Notes under the pieces: generated by a model | What the model saw: only the letters and a program-made list of their open reading frames with translations | Told to the model about the DNA's origin: nothing | Databases searched by the model: none | From: a virus | Strand: one strand, 5' to 3' | IMG/VR virus record: IMGVR_UViG_3300022745_000138 | Location: 1-25,064 of that record | Length of the DNA: 25,064 nucleotides | In this document: piece by piece, positions 1 through 6,249 of the stretch | How the letters are laid out: each line of letters begins with the position of its first letter | How positions within the stretch are numbered: the stretch's first letter is position 1 | Translations under genes and position numbers: made by a program

Positions 1-156
1 GACGAAATGGCTACCGCTATCCTGCAGTTTGCCCACAAGATGGCCCCGGAAGTCATGCGGATTCCCCGTCAGGTCCACCAGTGGCAGGTGTATCGGGATC
101 CGAACCTCGGCAAAATGTCCAAAACCAAGACCTCTAAGGTCGCTGCGAGGGTCTAA
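1..156 (+). CDS. 3' end of an unknown protein (partial)
   Basis: The first frame is open from the window edge to a TAA at 154-156 and gives 51 C-terminal residues ending in a basic, Lys/Thr/Ser-rich tail (SKTKTSKVAARV). The next gene starts only five bases downstream, so it probably belongs to the same operon as the amide-bond cassette. The visible part has no motif that I recognise, and the start lies outside the window. Being the 3' part of a real gene is supported by the tight spacing and the continuous frame; the function is unknown. Confidence 0.6.
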   Translation, partial: DEMATAILQFAHKMAPEVMRIPRQVHQWQVYRDPNLGKMSKTKTSKVAARV

Positions 157-161
157 CAGGC

Positions 162-857
162 ATGTATCGTCCAGCAGACGTTGACAACATCAAGGACTTC
201 GGGCAGTACTACCGACAGTCGTGGATTGGCTATTACGACAAGGAGCATCCGGGGGTAGTGGTACCCTTCTACGTCCATCGCAGTGCTGGCGAGGATCCCA
301 AGAACGTATTTGGGCAGAAGCTCACCAAGACAGCAGGGACCATTGGGCTTCCGGGGGATTACAAGTCCACTGAAGTCCACATCCTCTTCGGGGACATCCT
401 GAAGAACTGTCAGTTCGGTATGCCTCAGTTTGGTTCTGTGATTGCGGGCCACACTGCGTCGTACAACTACCGGGACTCCCCCCGAGAGGGATACCGAGGG
501 TATCGGGCTGAACGTCTCCAGCACCACAAGTTTGGTTTGTGGTTCTACTCAGCCAACGACATCAGGCAGGGGGACTACGACAACTGGGATGAGGTCTGGT
601 ACACCTTCAATCCCTACTACTACGATGCGGGCGCTGCCTTCAGCCTCGTAGAGAGTGGTGAACGTCTCGCCTGCCCCATCAGCCGCTACCTCACGGTACA
701 CGCGGATGGTCAGACCGTCACTCCCGCTCTGTCCTACAAGACAGAAATGATTGGAGCCTTCACAACCGATGGGACGAGTATCGTTCTGTCCAAGGAGTTC
801 AAAGACTACCTCCCGGTCGTTCGTGAAATCACCAAACTTCAGGTGACCCATGAATAA
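162..857 (+). CDS. Unknown 231-aa aromatic-rich protein upstream of the amidoligase
   Basis: I do not recognise this protein. It is soluble-looking, with no signal peptide or membrane segment, and unusually rich in Tyr, Asp and Gly (for example GQYYRQ, YTFNPYYYDAG). The ATG lies five bases after the preceding stop, with only a weak AGG-type ribosome site. Its stop codon overlaps the left arm of a 21-bp palindrome that precedes the amidoligase gene. Its position as the immediate upstream neighbour of two amide ligases makes it a candidate partner or acceptor protein for the cassette, but that is inference from context alone. A structural or tail-associated role cannot be excluded. Confidence 0.75.
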   Translation: MYRPADVDNIKDFGQYYRQSWIGYYDKEHPGVVVPFYVHRSAGEDPKNVFGQKLTKTAGTIGLPGDYKSTEVHILFGDILKNCQFGMPQFGSVIAGHTASYNYRDSPREGYRGYRAERLQHHKFGLWFYSANDIRQGDYDNWDEVWYTFNPYYYDAGAAFSLVESGERLACPISRYLTVHADGQTVTPALSYKTEMIGAFTTDGTSIVLSKEFKDYLPVVREITKLQVTHE

Positions 858-876
858 GCTTTACACTGTAAAGGTT
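856..876. promoter_or_regulatory. Palindromic element copy 1, before the amidoligase start
   Basis: AAGCTTTACACTGTAAAGGTT, followed by TTT. The left arm begins inside the TAA of the upstream gene. The right arm carries TAAAGG, the apparent ribosome binding site, nine bases before the ATG at 884. Pairing of the arms in mRNA would cover that site. As DNA it is a 21-bp dyad fitting a dimeric repressor. Which level acts is not decided by the sequence. Confidence 0.7.
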
Positions 877-883
877 TTTGCCT

Positions 884-2119
884 ATGAGTGAGCTAGGGCG
901 ACTGTTAGGCATCAGTGCTGATGCCCGGACGTTCAAGAGCGATCCCCGTCTCGTAATGCCGGACTGCCGGCTAGGAGTTGAGTGTGAATTTGAAGGAGTC
1001 CGCAAGGCTCTCCCACCGGAACCCGAATCTCGGTATTGGACTCCGCACACCGAGAATTCCCTGCGCAACAACGGTCAAGAGTGGGTGTTCTCAGAGCCCC
1101 TATTTGGTGCGGATGCACACAGGGCGGTCGAGTGGATTCTCAAGAACGCAAAGCTTCAAGGTTATCAGACATCCATACGGACTGGGCTACATGTTCATGT
1201 GGACGCGAGAGACCTAACCTCGGAGCAGTTCAGAAACCTGTGCATCCTCTATGCCTACACGGAGCCAGTTTTGTTTTCGTGGGTAGGGGACAACCGGGAA
1301 GAGTCGGTCTACTGTGTGCCGTGGTACTACGCTGATAGGGCCCTGATGCGTGCGGGGGGCCTTCTCATTGCGATGGACAACGACTCCAAGAAGGACGACA
1401 TCGCTCTCGGCAATATCCGTCCGTACAACCGCCAGACCCGTGCCATACGGGATGTAGCCCCGGAGGAAGCTCATCCCTCGGACACGTCCCGCCACTCAGC
1501 GGAATATGAGCGGTATTCGGCCTTCAACCTGAACGCCCTTCACAAGTTCGGGTCTGTCGAGTTCCGTCACATGCAGATGACCCTCGACCTCCAGCGGACG
1601 ATGGACTGGATCAACATGCTGCTCTCCCTCAAGAAGGCAGCTATGGAACCGGGAGATATGAGTGCACGTATCCTCAAGGAAACCCCTATCGACCTCTTCA
1701 ACCGGGTATTCGGTACGCGGCTCTTTGCGCTCCTTCTGGATGCGTGTAAAGGGAAGTTCAGGGAGAAAGTCGGAATCGGGCACCAGTCTCAGACTGATCT
1801 GGTACGTCTTACGAAGCCCTCCTCGTGGTCCTCACAGGTTCCCAAGGGGCTGGTAGGCAAGTCTCGGGGGGCTACGAAGTTCGCTGCCAAGCACAAGGGG
1901 AAGGACTCTCCATACGTGGATCTGGCTCTAGAGGACGCCACCCCGGAGGTTAGGCACTTCACTCCTGCTCAGGAGACAGCTTACCAGCAGGCGCTAGGCG
2001 CCATACGGGGGGCTAACAGGACGTTTGTGGTGCCTCAGGAGAGAGCTATTCCGGGCATCGCTCGGTATGTTGATGAGTACACCACCATCGGAACCAACCT
2101 CACCCCCGGAGGACGTTAA
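884..2119 (+). CDS. Amidoligase (COOH-NH2 ligase, glutamine-synthetase-like fold)
   Basis: This 411-aa protein has the hallmarks of the amidoligase_2 family, which uses a glutamine-synthetase-like fold to join a carboxylate to an amine at the cost of ATP. Visible motifs are GVECEFE (residues 31-37, acidic metal/ATP-binding strand), the asymmetric acidic/aromatic stretch around WTPHTENSLRNNGQEW, TGLHVHVD (100-107) and FGSVEFRHM (222-230), in the order expected. The last 130 residues are basic and unassigned. I start it at ATG 884, nine bases after TAAAGG; a TTG at 878 lies inside the palindrome and is less likely. It ends three bases before the glutamine amidotransferase. The substrate is unknown; by family analogy it could be a peptide, a cell-wall component or a small metabolite. 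Confidence 0.9.
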   Translation: MSELGRLLGISADARTFKSDPRLVMPDCRLGVECEFEGVRKALPPEPESRYWTPHTENSLRNNGQEWVFSEPLFGADAHRAVEWILKNAKLQGYQTSIRTGLHVHVDARDLTSEQFRNLCILYAYTEPVLFSWVGDNREESVYCVPWYYADRALMRAGGLLIAMDNDSKKDDIALGNIRPYNRQTRAIRDVAPEEAHPSDTSRHSAEYERYSAFNLNALHKFGSVEFRHMQMTLDLQRTMDWINMLLSLKKAAMEPGDMSARILKETPIDLFNRVFGTRLFALLLDACKGKFREKVGIGHQSQTDLVRLTKPSSWSSQVPKGLVGKSRGATKFAAKHKGKDSPYVDLALEDATPEVRHFTPAQETAYQQALGAIRGANRTFVVPQERAIPGIARYVDEYTTIGTNLTPGGR

Positions 2120-2122
2120 TAC

Positions 2123-3733
2123 GTGTGCGGATTGTTTGGCCTAGCCTCAACTGAAGGCAAGAGATTCTTTACCAAGCGTAAGGAAATGCTCGTGGAGGGT
2201 TTGTGGAATACAGCCCTCCGCGGTTTACAGAGCACTGGTATTGCGGCTGTCCGCAAAGGAGAAGAGACTCACCCTCCGTTTGTGTTCAAGCGGGCTCTTT
2301 TGGCGTCTGACTTCATTCAGATGCCTGCTTTCCAGCGTGTAGCGGAGGATGTGGACGAATACTCCATCGTCATCGGCCACACTCGGGCAGCAACAAATGG
2401 CTCCGTGATTGACCGGAATGCTCACCCGTTCTCGTTCAAGCACATCACCCTCGCCCACAACGGGCACATCCAGAACCATCACATGCTGCTCCCGCATGGT
2501 ATGTCGTGCCCCATCACGGTGGATTCGGCTGTCCTCACGATGGCTATGTCGGAACTAGGGGAGAAGGAGACCCTAGAGAAGATCACCGGAGCCTATGCCC
2601 TGACTTGGCACAACTCCAAGGATGGTACGCTGAACTTTGCCCGGAATGACGGGCGACCTCTGAAGTTCTGCTACGTACAGGGGGAGAACACGATGTACTG
2701 GGGCTCGGAACGCCTCATGCTTGTGTCGCTGCTCGACCGCAACGACATCGCTGTGGACGGGAAGTTCAAGAACGTGGTGCCCGGTAAGTGGCTCAAGTTC
2801 AAGGTGGACGACCTTCGGAAGTTTGAAGTCCTGCCTTTCGGCAAGCGGTCAGAGACTACCGGAGTAGCTGGCCGCACAACTTCGACGACGAAACCGGAGC
2901 AGAGTTCAACCGTCACGGAGTTCCCCATCACCAGCGAGGCGGATACCACGGCACTTGGTAAGGACAATGCAGAGAAGCTGCGGCGGGCTGACGTAGTGAT
3001 CCGTAACGTCCTCAAAGACCTTCCCCGAAAGGGAGAGGAGGAAGCCCGAAAAGGGCTCCTGTTTCGGCAGTCATCCGGACGTCCAACGACTAAAAAGAGG
3101 GTCAAGACGGCTACTAACATCCTCAAGGGGATGGGACTAGACTATGACCGTCTTGTGATGTTTGATGCTATCACCTTCGCCAAGTACAAGAATCAGGAGG
3201 TTCTTGGTACTGTCAGGGGATCCGTCAAGCACTGCACTCTGCCCGCTGAACTGGGCAATGTTCCGATGGCTGAGTACAACAAGATGCTCGCAGTGGACGA
3301 GGTCTTATGCCATGTCATCGGGGGGAAGTTCGTAGATGGACGCAAGAACCGTGTCCTAGTCCTCGAACGCCACCCGCTCTGGGAGGAGTTTGCAGAGGCC
3401 ATGCGGTCTAGGAGGGCCCGAGCCGTGACCAACATCCGGACCGCAGCTCCAGCCACTTTCCCGATCCGGGAAATCATGGAAAAGATCGAGGCCAATAGGG
3501 AGGGTTCCGGCACAAGCCGGAGGTTTTGCGGGCCGAGAGGCAGTTCCGTGGACGAGCAGCGATTTGATATGCTTACTCGTAATGGCTGTGGCGCTTGTAG
3601 TGGGGTGGTGGGCAAAGTCAGCACCGATAAGATAATCTGGATCGAGGACACGCCCATCTGCCAAGACTGCTCCACGAACCCCCAAGTTCTGGTGGCGAAC
3701 GAGATCCCCGTTCCCAAGCATCTTCTCTCCTAA
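2123..3733 (+). CDS. Class II glutamine amidotransferase with a long unknown C-terminal half
   Basis: The N-terminal ~240 residues form an Ntn-type glutamine amidotransferase domain, which hydrolyses glutamine and passes on ammonia. The GTG start at 2123 is fixed because the next codon gives the nucleophile Cys2; GGAGG lies ten bases upstream. Further motifs are GHTRAATNG (85-93), LAHNGHIQN (110-118), GAYAL (156-160) and ARNDGRPL (173-180), as in the PurF/GlmS-type glutaminase. No synthase domain of PurF, GlmS, AsnB or GltB type follows. Instead there is a Ser/Thr-rich linker and about 290 unassigned residues with a possible zinc site, CxxC at 489/492 and CxxC at 513/516. It sits between the amidoligase and the cyclotransferase, so it may supply ammonia or a glutamyl group to them. 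Confidence 0.9.
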   Translation: MCGLFGLASTEGKRFFTKRKEMLVEGLWNTALRGLQSTGIAAVRKGEETHPPFVFKRALLASDFIQMPAFQRVAEDVDEYSIVIGHTRAATNGSVIDRNAHPFSFKHITLAHNGHIQNHHMLLPHGMSCPITVDSAVLTMAMSELGEKETLEKITGAYALTWHNSKDGTLNFARNDGRPLKFCYVQGENTMYWGSERLMLVSLLDRNDIAVDGKFKNVVPGKWLKFKVDDLRKFEVLPFGKRSETTGVAGRTTSTTKPEQSSTVTEFPITSEADTTALGKDNAEKLRRADVVIRNVLKDLPRKGEEEARKGLLFRQSSGRPTTKKRVKTATNILKGMGLDYDRLVMFDAITFAKYKNQEVLGTVRGSVKHCTLPAELGNVPMAEYNKMLAVDEVLCHVIGGKFVDGRKNRVLVLERHPLWEEFAEAMRSRRARAVTNIRTAAPATFPIREIMEKIEANREGSGTSRRFCGPRGSSVDEQRFDMLTRNGCGACSGVVGKVSTDKIIWIEDTPICQDCSTNPQVLVANEIPVPKHLLS

Positions 3734-3753
3734 ACCTTAACACTGTAAAGGTT
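3733..3753. promoter_or_regulatory. Palindromic element copy 2, before the cyclotransferase start
   Basis: AACCTTAACACTGTAAAGGTT followed by TTC and then the ATG at 3757. It starts on the last base of the upstream TAA, so it fills exactly the gap between two genes. TAAAGG in the right arm is five bases from the ATG and is the only visible ribosome site, so a stem formed with AACCTT would hide it. Confidence 0.75.
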
Positions 3754-3756
3754 TTC

Positions 3757-4581
3757 ATGACTCAACAGCTTCAAAAGCAGCTTCCTCCAAAGAACGAACA
3801 CCACATGGATGTGTTTGTGTACGGCACCTTGAAGAAGGGGTTTGGTAACCACCACTTCCTAGAGGCAGCCTACTTCATGGGGACGGCTTCGGTCCCCGGC
3901 ATCCTGCTCTCCCTCGGGGGGTTCCCCGGCCTGATCCTCGAAGAGAATGGGTGGAACGTCAAGGGAGAAGTGTGGCGGATCAACAAGGAATTGGATCTGC
4001 CTGCCCTTGACCGTCTGGAAGGGCACCCGTCCCACTACACTCGGAAGGAGATTACCATTCAGGGCTATGGTCTGGTGTCCACCTACGAGTACAACCCGAA
4101 GGAGACCGTTGGGTACCACTACGAGTGCCTGCCGTCCGGGGAGTGGAAGGGACGCCCTGACTTCAACACCACTGCCAAGTGGGTTGGAGTGTTCAGCAAG
4201 GCTCATTCCAAGGAGTACGTCCCGTCCTATGGGCTGTACCTAGATGAGACCTCGGGGTTCCGTGCTGTGGTGGACCTCCAGACTGGAGAGATTGTGGTGA
4301 ATGGAGGACTCAAGAAGCCCCACTTCACCTACGATACCTCCAACCGGAAGTGGGTACCGAAGGATACTCCGAAGATCATCACGGGAACCTCGGAGGATTC
4401 CCGGAACCACGGAGACCTCCACAAGCCTCCCGTTGTCTTGGACCGTGGGTGGGAAGCTCGCCAGCACATGTCGGCCTCCGGGCTGCCTGTGGCTACGACC
4501 TACACTCCACCACCGAAACCCCCGAAGTATGTAGACCCCGCTGATCCGGGAGAGGAGGACGCCGATGGCAGCACGACTTAA
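3757..4581 (+). CDS. Gamma-glutamylcyclotransferase-like (AIG2/GGCT fold) protein
   Basis: Residues about 17-115 match the GGCT/AIG2-like family, whose members release 5-oxoproline from gamma-glutamyl amines. VYGTLKKGFGNH (21-32) forms the substrate loop, FPGLI and VKGEVW (69-73) are core strands, and LDRLEGHPSHYTR carries the likely catalytic Glu88. The remaining ~155 residues are not part of the usual domain and end in a Pro-rich, acidic tail. The ATG at 3757 abuts the regulatory palindrome. An internal ATG at 3805 (MDVFVYGTL) is closer to typical family starts but lacks a clear ribosome site. The gene overlaps the next by 17 bases. In butirosin synthesis an ATP-grasp ligase adds and a GGCT (BtrG) removes a gamma-glutamyl group; a similar pairing here is inference. 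Confidence 0.88.
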   Translation: MTQQLQKQLPPKNEHHMDVFVYGTLKKGFGNHHFLEAAYFMGTASVPGILLSLGGFPGLILEENGWNVKGEVWRINKELDLPALDRLEGHPSHYTRKEITIQGYGLVSTYEYNPKETVGYHYECLPSGEWKGRPDFNTTAKWVGVFSKAHSKEYVPSYGLYLDETSGFRAVVDLQTGEIVVNGGLKKPHFTYDTSNRKWVPKDTPKIITGTSEDSRNHGDLHKPPVVLDRGWEARQHMSASGLPVATTYTPPPKPPKYVDPADPGEEDADGSTT

Positions 4582-5476
4582 GAAACCCCGAGTTGACACC
4601 TTCAAACACTATGATCTGGTGATCTATGCAGCCCGAGGATCCAACAGTGCCCGAACCCTCGCCACGAGTCTTGGTTGTCGAAGATGGCGAGACGACCTCC
4701 CTGAACGCTACAACCGCCGGAAGGCTTATTTCCGAGGTAAACCGTTCCCTCTTGTCCTTAACTGGGGGTCAACCGTTCGTCCTGACTGGGGGAACATCCA
4801 CGGAAGCATGGACGCTTGTAGTAAGGCAGGATTCTGGCTCAACCAGCAGGAAGCCGTGGCAACCGCCATCAACAAGCTCTCCTGCTTCACGAAGCTCTCT
4901 GAACTAGAGGTCCCGACAGTACGATGGACAACCGACAAAGAGAAAGCTGCGAAGTGGTCGGAGAAGGGCCACACCGTGTTTGCCCGAGAGACTGTTACGG
5001 GGGCTGGAGGAGACGGGATCAGGCTGATTCAGCCCGGTACTGCTCTGAACGCTATCCCCACTGTGCCTCTCTACACACGCAACTTCCCGAAGACCCACGA
5101 GTTTCGGGTGCATGTGTTTGATGGGGAAGTCATTGATTTCGCTGAGAAAAAGTCGAGGCTAGACAATGGGAATCCTATCGCGGATCGTCTGGTTCGTAAC
5201 TCTACTAACGGATGGGTTTTTGCTCACGATAACCTGTCTACTTCTAAGGAAACACAGGCAACGCTTGGGGAACTGGCTGTTCGTACTCTGGGCGCTCTGG
5301 GGCTCGTTTCTGGTTGTGTGGATGTCCTTGGTATCTTGGACACCGACGCTACTCGAACTCTCAAACGGGCGGTAGTCTGCGAGGTAAACACCGGTCCCGG
5401 CTTGGAGAACACCATTACTATTGAGGCTTACAAGCAAGCAATCCTCAAGAAGTACAACTCTTTGGGGAGGAAATAA
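4565..5476 (+). CDS. RimK-like ATP-grasp amide ligase
   Basis: This 303-aa protein shows the ATP-grasp pattern: a Gly-rich nucleotide loop RETVTGAGGDGI (141-152), HEFRVHVFDGEVID (178-191) and the metal-binding CEVNTGPGLENT (272-283, with E273 and N275). Such enzymes activate a carboxylate as an acyl phosphate and join it to an amine; RimK-type members often transfer glutamate or other amino acids. The N-terminal 130 residues contain GSNSARTLATSLG, a pre-ATP-grasp part that I cannot assign to a substrate. The start overlaps the cyclotransferase by 17 bases, so the two are translationally coupled. It is the last gene of the cassette before the non-coding region at 5477-5639. Its substrate is unknown. 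Confidence 0.9.
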   Translation: MAARLKKPRVDTFKHYDLVIYAARGSNSARTLATSLGCRRWRDDLPERYNRRKAYFRGKPFPLVLNWGSTVRPDWGNIHGSMDACSKAGFWLNQQEAVATAINKLSCFTKLSELEVPTVRWTTDKEKAAKWSEKGHTVFARETVTGAGGDGIRLIQPGTALNAIPTVPLYTRNFPKTHEFRVHVFDGEVIDFAEKKSRLDNGNPIADRLVRNSTNGWVFAHDNLSTSKETQATLGELAVRTLGALGLVSGCVDVLGILDTDATRTLKRAVVCEVNTGPGLENTITIEAYKQAILKKYNSLGRK

Positions 5477-5517
5477 TGACCACCGAACCGCAGCGCGGGA
5501 GGGGGAATAAGAAATAG
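5476..5517 (+). CDS. Possible 13-residue coupled peptide ORF
   Basis: An ATG overlapping the ATP-grasp stop (TAATG) opens a 13-codon frame, MTTEPQRGRGNKK, ending at TAG 5515-5517. A strong GGGGAGG ribosome site (5464-5470) lies five bases upstream of the ATG and is otherwise unused. It could be a leader peptide, a peptide acceptor of the ligases, or chance. No coding statistics are possible at this length. Confidence 0.2.
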   Translation: MTTEPQRGRGNKK

Positions 5518-5530
5518 TTTGAACTATTTC
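5511..5530. repeat. Perfect inverted repeat, 9-bp arms
   Basis: GAAATAGTT and AACTATTTC are separated by TG. The right arm overlaps the start of the 30-bp repeat, but the second copy of that repeat (11850) lacks this dyad. A dimeric DNA-binding protein site is plausible. Confidence 0.5.
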
Positions 5531-5548
5531 GAGTTTCAGTTGTCTAAG
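5519..5548 (+). repeat. 30-bp direct repeat, copy A (candidate promoter)
   Basis: It begins TTGAACT and ends AGTTGTCTAAG, matching 11850-11879 at 27 of 30 positions in the same orientation. Both copies lie just upstream of a gene. TTGAAC resembles a -35 box, and TAAGAT starting at 5545 could be a -10, but at 20 bp the spacing is long for sigma70. A phage-specific promoter is an alternative. Confidence 0.5.
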
Positions 5549-5630
5549 ATCCTAAAAAAGCTAAGTTTAGATTAAAACCTAAACAAAAAGTTTCTTGGAT
5601 CTTAGTTTGTTTGGGATTCTATGTAATGGA

Positions 5631-5650
5631 AACCTTTACATGTCAAGGTT
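5631..5650. promoter_or_regulatory. Palindromic element copy 3, containing a start codon
   Basis: AACCTTTACATGTCAAGGTT. The ATG used by the downstream gene (5640-5642) lies in its centre, so the start codon itself rather than the ribosome site would be in the hairpin loop. One arm base differs from the perfect palindrome (C for A). Confidence 0.65.
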
Positions 5651-5918
5651 TAAAGCCAAGCAGTATGACGGAGACGACTCCGTCGAGGATCTTCGGGACG
5701 AAGATACGGACACACTGATCTACGACCCTCAGCTTGACGGTCGTAGTCACAGACCTTTGAACCTAGACCGCACCGGGGAACGTGGTGCGGATACTGGTCG
5801 GGGATTCGTCGAGGACTTTGAAGATGACCTCGACGTCACTCTGGCTCCTATTGAACGAGAGGATCTTTTTGTTGATACTCTCATTGAATTGGAGGACTTA
5901 GAAGATGACGGTTTCTGA
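5640..5918 (+). CDS. Small acidic protein of unknown function
   Basis: A 92-aa protein, strongly acidic throughout, with Asp/Glu-rich stretches such as GDDSVEDLRDEDTDT and the C-terminal ELEDLEDDGF. No known domain is recognised. I use ATG 5640, seven bases after GGAAA; an in-frame TTG at 5595 lies inside the non-coding dyad region and has no ribosome site. It overlaps the next gene by 14 bases. First gene of the replication operon. Very acidic small phage proteins are sometimes DNA mimics or host-enzyme inhibitors; there is no direct evidence for that here. Confidence 0.7.
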   Translation: MSRFKAKQYDGDDSVEDLRDEDTDTLIYDPQLDGRSHRPLNLDRTGERGADTGRGFVEDFEDDLDVTLAPIEREDLFVDTLIELEDLEDDGF

Positions 5919-6249
5919 ACTCCTTGACTTTTTGAGCAGTATCCCACCAGATACGACTCTCTGGTCTGAGGATGACCGAGCCTACGGTGAGGTTGGTGCC
6001 ATTGTGTACATACCTGCCCTGAACTCGGTGTCCTTTATCCCTGAAGATGTTCAGGCCACCTTTGACTTCACCCATGAAAAGGGAGCCCAGATCCTCGGAG
6101 ACCCCACCTGCATCCTGTGGGCTGATCTTGACGCTGAAGAACGTCAGGCAGAGAACATTGACTCAGCAGCAGAGGAGGGGGCTTGGGCTCCGCAGGGCAG
6201 AGCCTTGGGTGAAGAAGATGATGCAACGGCCGAAGAGGATGCGTGCTGA
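5905..6249 (+). CDS. Unknown 114-aa acidic protein
   Basis: ATG at 5905 is preceded by GGAGG (5891-5895). The first ~85 residues look folded (TVSELLDFLSSIPPDT, with strands around AIVYIPALNSVSFIP), followed by a disordered acidic tail (EEDDATAEEDAC). The N-terminal pattern of a helix followed by PPDT and short strands is common in small phage proteins, but I cannot name a family. It overlaps the preceding gene by 14 bases and the primase start by about 11, so it is coupled to both. Confidence 0.7.
   Translation: MTVSELLDFLSSIPPDTTLWSEDDRAYGEVGAIVYIPALNSVSFIPEDVQATFDFTHEKGAQILGDPTCILWADLDAEERQAENIDSAAEEGAWAPQGRALGEEDDATAEEDAC

Larger units (their letters stand above)
5477..5639. promoter_or_regulatory. 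AT-rich non-coding region with nested dyads
   Basis: This gap between the amide-bond cassette and the replication genes is clearly richer in A and T than its flanks. It contains: a perfect 9-bp inverted repeat, GAAATAGTT-TG-AACTATTTC (5511-5530); one copy of a 30-bp repeat (5519-5548); long-range arms CTAAGATCC (5544-5552) and GGATCTTAG (5597-5605); and within them GTTTAG (5565-5570) with CTAAAC (5579-5584). It likely holds a promoter and operator for the replication genes; an origin of replication is also possible. No RNA gene is recognisable. Confidence 0.55.

Noticed and set aside
878-883. TTG start adding two residues to the amidoligase
   Set aside because: It lies in the T run directly behind TAAAGG with too little spacing; ATG 884 has a better distance.
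5595-5639. TTG start giving a longer acidic protein
   Set aside because: It would make the dyad-rich AT region coding, has no ribosome site, and the extra residues have none of the acidic character of the rest.
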